DNA of 64,000 nt from Plutella xylostella (lineage: Eukaryota > Arthropoda > Insecta > Lepidoptera > Plutellidae), in contig NC_063982.1 in NCBI RefSeq assembly GCF_932276165.1, positions 5,163,501 through 5,227,500 of the forward strand, in the 5' to 3' direction. A program made the translations under genes and the position numbers. Below the pieces are notes generated by a model. It saw nothing but the letters and a program-made list of their open reading frames with translations, was not told where the DNA came from and made no database searches. Shown piece by piece: positions 45,201 through 54,649 of this stretch (position 1 is the stretch's first letter; every line of letters begins with the position of its first letter).

Positions 45201-48200
45201 GCCTACATGACCAAAGTTAACATATTTTTTAAAAAGCCTATATACCTACTATAAATTTAAAGCTTCATGGTGTATATCTTTTCAGAATAATTTAAATACC
45301 TAACTGTACGTGAAGAAAGTGTGAAAATTAATATTTTTTCAACAGTGAAATTTTAAATCTCTTCTTTGTATCTTGACCCTCATATGCGTATTTTTTATAA
45401 TCTAAACTATTAAATTTAAAGTATAAAGTCTACTTAAGATGATAAATTCGTGAGGTAAAGACCCTTATAGTAATAAAAAACCGTGTTATCAAGAAAGGTT
45501 AACATTTGTTATAGCGGTCATAAAAAGTTATTGTAAAATTTAAGTACTGAACTAGAAGTTCTCATAGTTATTTGAGTAGTAAAGTTTTTTTTAAATATAC
45601 TACAGTGTAAATTTTTTTGGATGAGGAAAGCCATCAATGACAGTATTTTTGATCTCTTAAGAGAGGCCTATGTCCTGCAGTAAACCAATAAATTTTAACT
45701 GAAAAATATTGGAATTACTACTGAAGTTAAAATAATTTTAGTTCGGTACAAAGAGTACTCTTTATTTGTAAACCAAGAAATAATTTTTAATTTTACATCA
45801 CAACTTAATTAGGCTACAAAAGGCGGTCTTATCGCTGATAGCGATCTCTTTTAAACAACGATAATGTAGTAACAAAAGTATTCTTCAATTTGACAGGTTT
45901 ATAACTTGTGCCAAGTTCAGTGATGTTGTTAAGACGGTCATCTGACCTCCTTCGTACCACCTCTTCCGAAAGACAGAACCAGTTCCCTTAAATCATTATT
46001 CCAAGTGAAAGCCTTTTCTAAAGAAATTGAAAGTTTTCGAAATAAATTACGTTTTTTAAATAATGAAAATTTAATTTTTTGAGTTAAGGTCAACGAAGAT
46101 GGTGTTCTGAATGTTATGCTTTTGAATGATTATACGGGTTGTTGCAAAAAGAGTATAGGTACTAAGCCGTAAGGGGGTGACTCAGGGGGGACTCTCTCTT
46201 GTTTAGAATGACCACCTGAGTCACCCCCTTTCGGCTTATTTATTTATTTATTATATATACACTCACGGGCAAAGAAACAGTTCCAATTGCAAAATACAGA
46301 CACCAATTGGCCCCATTTTTTGAAACATTTAATGGAATTTTTTTATAATCCTTCCGTATTTAGTTTTTTATATTCTGATGCACCGTTAAATGTACTTAAA
46401 TATTGCAGAGGGCCTCATTGAGTACGTTTTTTCCGTTTAAGAGTAAATTGGTGATTTTCTCACTGGAACTTTTTCATTGCCCGTGAGTATATTACCCTTT
46501 TCACAACATCCTGTCAGGTATATTTTTTTCTGTTATGGCCAAATACAAATTATACGTTATGACGCAATGAAATAGTTCTGAAAACGCTAATATATGTGTG
46601 TATAAGGTGGCTGGATATGAGTGGTTACTGATCGGTCCCTTAAATTTTAGGGGAGATTTTGGAGGCGCTTGCAATGTTTGCTCGGTAATGAAAAAGTTCC
46701 ACCTGCCATTGCCGTTCCATATGAATAGAACTTTTTCATTTGTCGGCTGACTGGTGTAGTGGTTAGTGACCCTGACTACTATGCCGAAGGTCCCGGGTTC
46801 GATTCGCGGCTGGGGCAGATATTTGTTTAAAGACAGATATTTGTACTCGGGTCTTGGTTGTTGAAATTTATATTTAGTATCTATCTATCTATGTATTTGT
46901 GTAGATATATCAGCTATCCGAAAACCATATAACACAAGTTCTACCTAGCTTGGGGTCGGATGGCCGTGTGTGAGATGTCCCCACATATTTATTATTATTC
47001 CTCGCGAGTGTAGTTCGTATTTACATAAAATATACTTATTTAAGTACATGTAAAGTGTGGCGGTATTTATAAATCCATCAACACGATCAGGTGAACGCAC
47101 CCATAAATGTCCTATAATTATTAACTAGTTACATTGTTTAGTATATGCAGTTTACCGTCATTTTTAACACTGATTTACTCAAGTGAGTACATTGGGCCTC
47201 TGTTGAGATATTTAGTTGTCAACTTATGTTTATTTTCATGGTTCCATAGACAGAGAGGAAAGCTTTAAAAATACTTTTAGTAAAATTTTGTTAGCGCATG
47301 AGAAATATACTAGGTTTTTTCAATAAAATGAGCATTTTTTCTTGTCTCTTTTCAGTATGAGAAAAAATATATATTTTAGAACAGAACTTTCATTTGATGA
47401 GCTCGTTGAACTCTTTTATATGAAAATTTAGTTTCATGTCTTAAAGGCAGAATATAAATATAACATAAGTTAGGGAGAGGTGAGGCTCTATTGGTGCGTT
47501 ACCACCAGAAAACTTACTGTATCCAGTTAACTATATATGCCATAGGAAAATTAATGTTACATAATACTTAGTACATATTAAAAAAAATACCTCTTTTCCA
47601 CGAAATTGTCCATAACAATATTTCTTTTGCGATTTAAGGTGTAACTCCCATAATGGCCGTAACGAATATTGCTGTATGACGGGTGATCTACCAGGTAACA
47701 GGAATGTCACTGATAAATTTCACCATATATAAATTTTTTTTATAAAAGACTCCGCAACATCATCAAATTACCATTTTAATTAATCACCATAAATAATGAA
47801 AACTCTTAATGAAACCACCTATAAAATAATTAACCCTTTATTCATGCAGTCGATAAAATAATCTAGATCTCAGTTAAGAAACGTCAGCTAACACCGATAG
47901 CCACATCCGCTCAAACCGGAAGTAGGGCCGATTTAATTGTAAATAATTGATGAGTGCGTAATTTTATCCTTTCTAGTTACCAGATGGGTTGGTGTGATAG
48001 GAACTTTCTAGATAAGCGGTTAGGCGGCCTGTTCCTAACCAATCTAGTTATCTGGCCACTATTTTATTTTATGGAAATTACTGGTTTTCTTTCGTTAAAG
48101 TGGTCCAGATTGAAGGGTTCATTAAGTGTGGGGATGGGAAAGTGGATAGATAGCTGAGTTTGTTAGATTATGTTGTTAAAAAGCTCGCGATGGGTGTAAA

Positions 48201-51200
48201 ATGCAGCTTTTAGAAGCTTTTCCTGACAGCAATAGTTGTTGTGATCAATTGAGTTGGTGAAGATTGGTATTGTTAAGAACTTAACACAGTGAATAAAAAA
48301 TTGTGTTAAATAATCTAAGATCCAAAGTTATAAACTCAGAAATTACAATATTCACGGATGCAAAAAGATATAGTATATCGAAATGGGGTGAATCAGTTTA
48401 TTATTATTTTGAACTTTGATTTTACAACTTTTAGTTTAATATAAACTTATTTGAATAATGTAGCAGTAAATTTTTTGAATCACCGCTTGGATTAACCCAA
48501 AAAAGCCTAAATGTTTGAATTATCATTATGAATCTCTATTTTAATACGTTTTCTAGGAGATTTTCCCCCTAAAATTATAACTTTTGCACTGCTCGTGAGT
48601 GTATATCTTCAGTATCGTTAAGGAACAGGCCTAGACTCGACCGCAAGGCCGCAAGCGTCATAGTAACATAGATCGCCGACATATAAATGCACTTTTATAA
48701 ACACAGCCACACAGAGTATCTGAGAAATAGTGAGTTCTTTATTATTCTCTCATTCATTCGTTATTCGTGCGGTATACGAAAGTAGCCTACGAGTGACGTT
48801 TCATCTGTTTCTTTTTAAACTACAATGAAAAAAAACACGCACTCACGCCTTGTACTAATGTACTCCCTTGCGGGGTAGGCAGAGGTGCATTGCTGCACCC
48901 ACTTTTCGCCAGAGTGTTATGTTAGTCCCAATGTAATAGGGGGCGGGCCTATTGCCATTTTACGGGCACATCCAAGACCCGAGAACAAATATCTGTGTTT
49001 AAACAAATATCTGCCCCAGCCGGGAATCGAACCCGGGACCATCGGCTCAGTAGTCAGGGTCACTAACCACTACGCCATTCGGTCGTCTTGACTACAATGA
49101 AAGAGAGGGTGTTATAAGTTTAACGTGTCTACTGTCTGTGTGTGTAACGCAATGTGTCTGTATATCGGTGTAGCTGTTTGGGAGTCTGTGATAGCGTAGT
49201 CAAACAGTTACACCGAATTTCAATTTGTTTCTTTTGTCACAGGTAATGACAAAAGAAACAAGTGTAGAAACAAGTGTTATTAGCCATATTTATCAGAATA
49301 AAAAAATATGCGTCTTTTAGTGTTGAACGACAGGAGTTTTTAGCATTACTTGGGTTATTTATGATAGGTAGGTCAAACACCAAAATTGCATGTATGCTTT
49401 TCATTTCGAATAAGTAACATACGAAAAACTAACCTTGGTTAGGTTATTTAGTACGTTTGTCAACACCCTAAGACATGACAGTGACAAAACTGTAGAAATA
49501 AATTGATTACACTGTGCTTTCATCTAGTCATTTACACTACAACGGAACACTTATATTGTCGGTAGCTGTAAACAGTAGCCAGCAAAAGTGATGGTCGTAG
49601 ATGATGGATTGACGTGAAATATGCCTTACTAATAACCAACGTTAAAAACCCCTGACATTCAACACTAAAAGAAGCTTAACTTTTGAACGGCTCAACCTAT
49701 TTTGATAGAATATAGCCGAGAATACTCGGGGTAACATTATTGCCTATGAAAAGAAAAAAAACAAATCTAAAATTGGTTCAGCCGTTGGAAAACTTCGCTG
49801 CCACAGACAGATACACAGATATCTTAAACTTATAACAGTGCTAATTTCTAAGTAATGTTTGTACCGGAACTTCCAAAGTCTACCCCGAAACACACAGATT
49901 ATAAATACATACATACGACTTTACGTGTTTTCATTGCTCGTTAGGAAGATTCACTTAAATGGGAAATTAGGCCTCTACTTTCATGATTCGATGCAAACCC
50001 GAAACCAAATGAACAAACATACTTAGTAATCTACATCATCATCTCTCTTGCCAATCGAAAATTAATCAGTGACCACAAATGAGAAATTACTCAAGTAGAT
50101 ATCTTCTCAATTCTGACCACAGCGTTTATAAGATGGCCAGACAGAAAGTCACAGATTCAAACAGATAGTTTGACCACATAATCAATTATTGACTCCAAGC
50201 TACATAGCTTGCAACATAGACTGCATGGTCATTAAAAATCAGGCAATCATGGTGCTTTTTATTTGTAAAACCAGAATATGGTAAATCTTTATACTACCTA
50301 TTTCTTTTATGAAAAAATTCATTCATATAATATTTTGGTTTATTAAGTTATTTGTTATAAACACACATTGGTACCAAAAACTTAAATTCTTTGTTTCTAA
50401 AAGATTTTCCGTAAGTCTCATTGTTGGCTGTCAAAATTTATACATGATAGCATCATTATGATATTATGAACATACAGAACATAAATGTCCACTATAGTAG
50501 CGTCTTACTTTTCATAAATGGAACTTGATGAATCAATGCCATTACAAGTCCCAGATGCATAATGCCAAAACAGGCTTGGTCGGGACTCGAAGGCGGAACC
50601 GCTATCACACGCATTGAGGTCAATGCTTATGGGTATGTGGCTCATCGCTGAATTTAATTAAAAAAGAATTTGTTTCCTAAAATTGTATGCTTTTATTTTT
50701 TCAAGTGTTGTTGCTAACATTAGAAATTATTTGAATAAACCTGATTAAGATTTCTTGCATTTTTTTAGAACTTAAAATAAGTTTTATTTGGTCTATCTAT
50801 AGTCTATACTCGTGTGCTAAAGTGCCGTATATCACATCCTAATAAAAATCCTGACGATGAAATGATTCCTTATTCAAAAATTCTGACGCGACACCATGAG
50901 CTTATTTCCCAGTTATAATTTATCTGACTATTGAAAAAACTGCGATTAGAAAAATAAAAAAGTTACCTAATTTTGTGATGTCTCTTGCGTTAGATTAGAA
51001 TGACATTCTCTATTTTACAGATTATTAGGTAAAAGTACCAAAATGAAGGTAAGATAAAATAATAACTGGCTGTTCCCTATTTACAGGACTAATTATAAAT
51101 AAAAACAGTAAGTAATAAAAAATATTGAAGTACCTTGCCAACTTCTTCTCTGCTTGTTCAAGTCTTGTCCCCACGCGTCCAGCAAAATTCCAGCCTTGGT

Positions 51201-51377
51201 TTTAGCACAACCCCAAGCATCTTCCTCGCCCATACAGTCCAACATTGTCATGAAACTAGGCGCTAAGTTCTTCCCTATATTCATTACATATTCGTACGAT
51301 CTTTCAAACAAACTAGCACTTTCAACTTTACTCAAATAAACGAGAAATATTACGAAAAAGATTTTTTTCGACGCCAT
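26158..51377 (-). CDS. Osiris-family protein, seven coding exons
   Basis: Minus-strand exons in order: 51377-51134, 43387-43264, 37296-36911, 35975-35860, 35318-35223, 26700-26602, 26268-26158. They join in one frame to 391 codons plus stop. The donor of the third exon is uncertain; 36932 would also keep frame. The product has a signal peptide (MASKKIFFVIFLVYLSKVESA, cut after about residue 20), then a two-cysteine segment LDCMGEEDAWGCAKTKAGILLDAW. A lysine-rich stretch RGKKKKKKK precedes two hydrophobic segments (AILKLLLLGAVL, FFIIALLGLAINLA), followed by the histidine-rich VIYYEHAQHQHHYDEHEEAPGW and a QQQQQ tail. This order is that of Osiris (DUF1676) proteins, insect-specific secretory or endosomal membrane proteins linked to cuticle formation. 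No typical AQxLAY motif is seen, and the member cannot be assigned. Five introns exceed 0.5 kb and the largest is 8.5 kb. Confidence 0.88.
26890..27042. mobile_element. Fold-back MITE in Osiris intron
   Basis: Left arm aagtgctaatttaaaccattctcggtta is complementary to the right arm taaccgagaatggtgaaattggcactt with few mismatches. Length about 153 bp, non-coding. Confidence 0.65.
27208..27426 (+). mobile_element. Helitron-like non-autonomous element with (GTCT)n
   Basis: It starts TC directly after A, ends CTAG directly before T, and has a GC-rich stem-forming segment just before the 3' end, all features of Helitrons. A GTCT microsatellite (about 27241-27272) follows the conserved start. A second, inverted copy is at 4569-4783 and a diverged one near 40595-40806. 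Association of Helitrons with microsatellites is known in Lepidoptera. Confidence 0.65.
27538..27768 (-). mobile_element. tRNA-derived SINE, family A
   Basis: On the minus strand there is a decayed tRNA-like head (gggttcgttccccggctggg type B-box), then a body with the gtcggatggccg / tgtgaggtcccacatat end seen also at 46744-47000, 52393-52680 and 60526-60790. Confidence 0.7.
28013..28153. mobile_element. MITE with tgttgcaaaaagggtata termini
   Basis: Both ends are inverted copies of tacaggatgttgcaaaaagg. Two relatives are at 46132-46516 (itself interrupted) and 57344-57625, and a single terminus is at 26425-26455. Non-coding. Confidence 0.7.
28154..30630. other. Osiris intron sequence without further genes
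   Basis: AT-rich intron. Isolated tRNA B-box-like strings near 28972, 29090 and 30269 hint at eroded SINEs but no full copy can be bounded. Segments near 29860-29940 resemble short dispersed repeat debris. Confidence 0.4.
30634..30743. mobile_element. Fold-back MITE (cctgtttcacaatgt termini)
   Basis: The two ends, cctgtttcacaatgtctgga and its complement, form an inverted repeat of about 30 bp in a 110-bp element. A fragment with the same end lies at 36109-36160. Confidence 0.7.
30974..31015. other. Perfect 17-bp hairpin
   Basis: tgtagggtcagcaactg (30974-30990) is followed after an 8-base loop by its exact reverse complement (30999-31015). It directly precedes a SINE fragment. Confidence 0.7.
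31030..31138 (-). mobile_element. tRNA-derived SINE, family B, fragment
   Basis: Minus-strand body sequence with gcaataggcccgccccctat and a cgaaaactgggtgcagcaatgc type segment. Fuller copies are at 48836-49087 and 60985-61128. Confidence 0.65.
31190..31538. mobile_element. TA-flanked MITE, copy 2
   Basis: Starts tacactcacgggcaatgaaa and ends with the near-complement ttcgttgcttgtgagtgta. It is longer (about 350 bp) than the other copies. The 72-codon open frame inside is not a gene. Confidence 0.7.
31539..34985. other. Osiris intron sequence without further genes
   Basis: No exon is seen. It holds a local duplication of about 90 bp (31713-31800 and 31853-31945, each with aggtagtcgtaacacgttca), a possible weak fold-back element near 32890-33065, and a one-sided copy of the TA-flanked MITE ending near 33712. 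It also has a short GAGT-rich tract near 34475-34497. Confidence 0.45.
35020..35092. other. Two adjacent hairpins in an Osiris intron
   Basis: A short gcacc...ggtgc stem (35021-35040) is followed directly by a 23-bp stem with about three mismatches (35041-35063 with 35070-35092, loop of six). It lies about 130 bp downstream, in transcript terms, of the Osiris exon at 35318-35223. Either a tiny fold-back element or a precursor-like RNA hairpin is possible; sequence alone does not decide. Confidence 0.5.
35591..35685. mobile_element. Small MITE with gaacgaacg arms, copy 1
   Basis: Arms of about 38 bp (ctctaaatcaccgaaagaac and complement) flank a short loop. A second member is at 38841-38947. 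Confidence 0.55.
36150..36900. other. Osiris intron 3, no further feature
   Basis: AT-rich intron between the exons at 37296-36911 and 35975-35860. Nothing else is recognised in it. Confidence 0.5.
37300..38054. other. Osiris intron 2, left part
   Basis: No gene. A short inverted pair agtgataccac / gtggtatcact lies at about 37649-37681, and a TG microsatellite-like run near 37970-37990. Confidence 0.45.
38055..38160 (+). mobile_element. LINE 3'-end fragment, same family as 22056-23028
   Basis: The sequence aagagcccccccttatccga and the following about 90 bases match the 3' UTR of the LINE at 22.9 kb, ending in gactttgacttt-type repeats. Only the terminus is present. Confidence 0.7.
38305..38408. 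mobile_element. Small fold-back MITE
   Basis: tatactcttttgtaccttgt at the left matches in inverse the right end acaaggtacataagtgtata with few mismatches. About 100 bp, non-coding. Confidence 0.5.
38699..38790. mobile_element. Partial MITE (ccagtttcaataactctatc end)
   Basis: One terminus of the family at 10248-10389 is recognisable; the other end is not. Confidence 0.45.
38841..38947. mobile_element. Small MITE with gaacgaacg arms, copy 2
   Basis: Same arms as the element at 35591-35685; the right end agagtgacccccct matches that copy's end. Confidence 0.5.
39203..39482 (+). mobile_element. tRNA-derived SINE, family C
   Basis: tRNA-like head gagcggtggtagctcagtcg, then the body segment ggtgaaggaaaacatcgtga widely seen in moth SINEs, the segment cagtggaccagcgtggtggg, and a repeated agaat tail. 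The tail half recurs in inverse at 9492-9585. Confidence 0.7.
39918..40089. mobile_element. MITE, family of 10248-10389, with internal palindrome
   Basis: The right end gttattgaactggcagt matches the family terminus. The interior has the additional near-palindrome catagagaatcgggttccgg / ccggattctctatg around 40005-40040, absent from the copy at 10.2 kb. Confidence 0.6.
40595..40806 (-). mobile_element. Diverged Helitron-like element
   Basis: On the minus strand it starts atcctactaatattacata, like the elements at 4.6 and 27.2 kb, but lacks the GTCT run. The other end is not sharply defined. Confidence 0.4.
41045..41280. mobile_element. TA-flanked MITE, copy 3
   Basis: Complete copy with tacactcacgagcattgaaa at the left and ttttcattgcccgtgagtcta at the right, 236 bp. 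Internal segment tgatgcgctgttaaatgtac is shared with the other copies. Confidence 0.75.
41281..43263. other. Osiris intron 2, right part
   Basis: No gene seen. AT-rich, with a GT-rich run near 42130-42155. Confidence 0.45.
43458..44152. mobile_element. Fold-back element interrupted by a hAT MITE
   Basis: The left end ggctttgtcaaccagagcgc and the right end (complement of a sequence ending atgtttgacaaagcc) are inverted. The right half also holds gcgctagc-rich sequence matching tagcgccgcg at the left. The hAT-type MITE at 43549-44024 sits between the two halves, so this outer element is older. It lies directly upstream, in Osiris intron 1, of the exon at 43387-43264. Confidence 0.6.
43549..44024. 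mobile_element. hAT-type MITE with ACCGGT palindromes
   Basis: 476 bp with terminal inverted repeat tagggcatgcaataccg at both ends and an exact 8-bp target duplication gtacctac (43541-43548 and 44025-44032), the hAT signature. The interior repeats aataccggtatt palindromes at least five times near both ends. No transposase is encoded. Confidence 0.88.
44160..46130. other. Osiris intron 1 sequence, no gene
   Basis: AT-rich, nothing recognised on either strand. Confidence 0.45.
46132..46516. mobile_element. MITE with gttgcaaaaag termini, interrupted
   Basis: Termini gggttgttgcaaaaagagta and complement (acccttttcacaacatcctg) belong to the family at 28013-28153. Internally there is an inverted pair gggggtgactcagg / cctgagtcaccccc. 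The TA-flanked MITE at 46258-46491 lies inside. Confidence 0.65.
46258..46491. mobile_element. TA-flanked MITE, copy 4, nested
   Basis: Left end tacactcacgggcaaagaaa, right end ttttcattgcccgtgagta. It is inserted in the element at 46132-46516 and so is the younger of the two. Confidence 0.72.
46744..47000 (+). mobile_element. tRNA-derived SINE, family A
   Basis: tRNA-like head with A-box-like tggtgtagtggttagtgacc and B-box gggttcgattcg, then a body with tttgtgtagatatatcagct and gcttggggtcggatggccgt, and a run of att repeats at the 3' end. Confidence 0.85.
47001..48480. other. Osiris intron 1 sequence, no gene
   Basis: No recognised element apart from AT-rich sequence. A one-sided TA-flanked MITE end (gctcgtgagtgtata) lies at about 48590-48604, just beyond. 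Confidence 0.4.
48836..49087 (-). mobile_element. tRNA-derived SINE, family B
   Basis: On the minus strand a tRNA-like head (cgaatggcgtagtggttagt, B-box gggttcgattcc) leads into a body different from family A, with gcaataggcccgccccctat and gcctaccccgcaagggagta, ending near a T-rich run. It is the fullest family-B copy in the window. Confidence 0.85.
49210..49262. other. Hairpin around ttgtttcttttgtca
   Basis: ttgtttcttttgtca and its complement tgacaaaagaaacaa face each other across a short spacer. Possibly the core of a small fold-back element. Confidence 0.5.
49290..51133. other. Osiris intron 1 sequence, no gene
   Basis: AT-rich, with dispersed repeat debris near 49680-49830 (aaaattggttcagccgtt). 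No exon or element could be bounded. Confidence 0.4.
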
Positions 51378-51947
51378 TTTGGATTAGAAGTTCATTAAAA
51401 GTTTGAGGTTAGGAAAATTTTCGTCAAATGCGCGCGGGAAAATTTAGAGAAAAAAGTACGGGGCTACGGCTGCATGCCATACAGCCAGTGAATGTGCTTT
51501 CGCGCGCTCGTTCAAGGTTATACTGGCATTTCTACATACATGATGCGGATTTTATATGAGCCTACTTTCTTTTGGATTTAACAGGTTTTTTAATAGATTA
51601 AAAGCCTTTACCAATGCGTGTGTGTGTGCGATGCTCCGAACTCTTTTCCTCTTAACCTTTGCCGATTTATTTTTTTAATTTAAATATTGATTTGGTCTGT
51701 TTGAAAAGTTTGTTTTCGGTTTGGCGCGCAATCCGCTAAGTTTGGTTTGTCTCTGGTTTCGCGACATACGTTTTTGTGATGAAAGTGAGATTTTTACCTT
51801 GTTTGACCTATAGAAATCGAAATGAAGCATGTTCGATAATACATTCATGTCAGTTTTCGAAAATTGGTGACTTCACATAAATTCTTAACGAGGTGGTGTT
51901 ATCCACTTATGTTAGATATATAAAAAGGTTGATACAATATAAATTAG
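51378..51947 (-). promoter_or_regulatory. Upstream region of the Osiris gene
   Basis: The 570 bp between the Osiris ATG and the MITE at 51948 should contain the promoter. A tatata-like string (catataaaatccgc on the minus strand, near 51548-51561) is present, but no initiator or other support was found, so the start site is not fixed. Confidence 0.3.
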
Positions 51948-52168
51948 TAGGTACGGTGGCCTGCGCCTAAAAGTATACAGGCGGAGTTTTTAAAATAACG
52001 ATCTTAAGCTCACATGGTGTTCAAGCACATCCACATAAACACCACTGCTACACACATCACACACAACACGTCCCCGGATTTATAACAGATGAAGCTGGTC
52101 CCTTCATCATCAGGGATCGATTTTAAAAACTCCGCCTGTATACTTTTAGGCGCAGGCCACCGTACCTA
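51948..52168. mobile_element. MITE with 49-bp perfect terminal inverted repeats
   Basis: The first and last 49 bases are exact inverted copies, starting taggtacggtggcctgcgcc. The 221-bp element shows no mismatch between arms, so it is young or homogenised. It ends about 570 bp upstream of the Osiris start codon. Confidence 0.85.
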
Positions 52169-52392
52169 GGTCTGCTATTGTATAGGATGACATAAGAATA
52201 CAATAAGAAATCAATTAATCTCTATCGATAGCCAATGATAGTTAAACTTAGGATTTTTTTAACATACTGGATGTTAAAAATTTAGTTAGAACAATATATC
52301 TAGTATGTATATTTGAAGATATTAATTAAAAAGGCAAATAGTTTTAAAATAGTTATTTTATTACTCAAGTTTTAGTGGTAAAAATATTATTT

Positions 52393-52680
52393 GACGGTCG
52401 AATGGCGTAGTGGTTAGTGGCCCTGACTGCTATGCCGAAGGTCCCGGGTTCCATTCCCGGCTGGGGCAGATATTTGTTTATAGACAGATATTTGCACTCG
52501 GGTCTTGGGTGTTTATATTTATATTTAATATGTAACTATCAATTTCAATTTACCTATGTATTTGTGTAGATATATCAGCTGTCCGACACCCATAACACAG
52601 ACTCTGCCTAGCTTGGGGTCGGATGGCAGTATGTGGGATGTCCCCACATATTATACATATTATTATTATTATTGTTACTG
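52393..52680 (+). mobile_element. tRNA-derived SINE, family A
   Basis: Head ggtcgaatggcgtagtggtt with B-box-like gggttccattcc, body as in the copy at 46744-47000, and an att-repeat 3' tail. Confidence 0.85.
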
Positions 52681-53358
52681 AGGCTGCTGATAGCTTTATT
52701 GGGGATTTCAGGAAATTATTACACTGGTATAAATGTGAGGCGTTTTATTGTACATAAGCAAACATGACAAGTGATATACATTTCTTCTTAAACTGTGCGC
52801 CTCAAAATAAGGCGTCGTAAATAATTATGAACTTACTTCATTCATTTTTAAATGAATCTTTTATGCTTCTCTGCGTCTCGCATTAATAATAATTATTTAA
52901 AATATATATTAAAGACTATTTATTTAGTAGCCTCGTTCGATCTACCCTCCCTGTATAATAATGCTTTTATTTGTGCCTTGGGCGCCCTTATGAGTTACTT
53001 ATGTATTACATAATCACCCTCAACCGCCTAAACCTTCAAAAATGTTTCAAAACTTTTTATACTATTAAATGTTAAAAGCGCCATCTGTGCCAAGATCTTG
53101 GTATCTAAGAACAATTTTAGTAATAACGCCATCTATCGATTTCCTACGTAACAAACTATCAGTGAGGGTTCATGAAAAACTTTGGTTGCTTGTAGTTTTA
53201 TCAAACGAATCTCACTTTCTCTAAACGAGAACAAATTGTTTACTTTAATTTGTAGTTTCGGAGAAAAGTCAAAATTTAATAAGATTTTTTTGGATATAGT
53301 TACTTACAGCACATTTTACAAAGTGTGTGACTGGTACCGCTTTCAGCCCGCTTCCTTA
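52681..53358. other. Stretch without a recognisable gene
   Basis: AT-rich, no exon or element recognised. Confidence 0.4.
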
Positions 53359-53592
53359 GGCGCTCCGCTCACTGCACGAGAGTCGAGGCGGCGTCGCGGC
53401 GGCGGCGATAAAGAGGCGCGCCATCCCTATGTATTCTATAGCCCAGTTCGACGCCTACTGAGGAAGTCGAGGCGGAGTCGCGGCGCAGTCGAGGCGAGAA
53501 CTTGTCATTGAACTTGTCGTTGTAATGGTATAGGTATTATTGTGCCTTAAAGCCACCGCAACGTCGCCTCGACTCTAGCAGTGAGCAGCGCC
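53359..53592. mobile_element. GC-rich MITE (gagtcgaggcg arms)
   Basis: The ends ggcgctccgctcactgc and complement (gcagtgagcagcgcc) are inverted, each followed by gagtcgaggcg. The interior repeats tcgaggcg several times. It ends 53 bp before the helicase retrocopy. Confidence 0.65.
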
Positions 53593-53645
53593 CCGATCAC
53601 CAGAATTGTCGACTTAAGTCGATACGAATTCGATAGGAAAGTCGC

Positions 53646-53973
53646 GCGAGAAGGAACGGGATCACGCGTCTTAACCATACACGAAGCACAGGGATTGACG
53701 TACGAATCCGTCATTATCATAAAAACAAAAGATAAAATAAAGTTGCACGATAGCATACCTCACGCAGTAGTGGCGCTGTCGAGGCACACCTCCGCCTGCA
53801 CCTACTATGCGGATGACACCGAGGACGCTATCGGCAACCTCGCTAAAACGGCAATAACAGCACCGAAGAAACGGATCCTCGAGTACAACCTAAAGATGGC
53901 AATAAAAAATCGGGACAAAGAGGTCGTTGCCCAGCAATCAAGGCTTTTGGCAACGCAAAATGGAGCGGAATAG
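53646..53973 (+). pseudogene. C-terminal fragment of alphavirus-like SF1 RNA helicase
   Basis: The frame (first full codon 53647) encodes motif V of viral superfamily-1 helicases (LTIHEAQGLTYESV), then motif VI (HAVVALSRHTSACTYY), then about 60 charged residues and a stop. The HEAQG and VALSRHT forms are those of alphavirus-like, especially virga-like, plus-strand RNA virus replicases rather than cellular Pif1 or Helitron helicases. The NTP-binding half is missing because of 5' truncation, so the fragment cannot be an active helicase. No polymerase follows, so the source RNA either ended after the helicase or came from an already endogenised gene. It has no stops, hence is young. Confidence 0.72.
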
Positions 53974-54649
53974 GAGAATTTTGATTTTAATTTTATATTG
54001 ACGGCCAAACAGTATTGCATGTATTTTATAGTTTTGTTATGTATAGTATATAGCATGTATTGTATAGTTTTGATATGTAGGTATTGTATAGTATATCATG
54101 AATTAATATTATCTGTATAAGAACTAACCCATAAAATTAAGATAGTTTTAAGAACACTGTCACACATTAACACCAGGCAAAACAACAGCGATGACAAAAG
54201 GAGTGTGTGGCCACTGACAGACGTCTGTTAAGTTCTCTGAAGACAGCTGACACTGGCCCTACCCTTCAAATGTTTGTTGCCATTATAATTGTAAGTGTGA
54301 CTGTGTGAAACAAAGAAAAAAAAAAGAAAAAAAAAAAAAACAAGAAATGCACAACTGGGGGTTTTTAGTCGGTTAAAGGCCGACACTACCTGGGTCCCCT
54401 TCCCAGGTGTCTGTGTAGATTTTCCTCCAGGAGTGCAAAAAAAAAAATTATGAATAATATATAGGTATACATATATATATAAAAGATAAAATATATATAT
54501 TATAAGCTTCCACATTGAGTAGTGAGTAGTTAAAAGATGAAGACAAAAAACAACCAAACTCTCACAATATATTGATCTCTCAAAAAGGCACGGACATAAA
54601 GTCTGTGGAGTGATAATAAAATCTTTAAAAAAAAAAAAAAAAAAAAAAA
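53646..54649 (+). mobile_element. Poly(A) retrocopy of an RNA-virus-like helicase transcript
   Basis: The insert ends in about 24 A residues preceded by AATAAA (54615-54620). The 14 bases gataggaaagtcgc occur directly before it (53632-53645) and directly after the poly(A) (54650-54663), a target duplication typical of LINE-mediated insertion. The 5' end is truncated inside an ORF. The copy carries a 109-codon open frame, then about 650 nt of AT-rich 3' untranslated sequence with A-rich runs and short stems (gtcggttaaaggccgac). The reverse transcriptase responsible is not encoded in it. Confidence 0.85.

Noticed and set aside
53359..53592. In-frame extension of the helicase frame upstream
   Set aside because: The frame does run upstream, but the 14-bp target duplication puts the insert boundary at 53646 and the sequence further left is a separate MITE.
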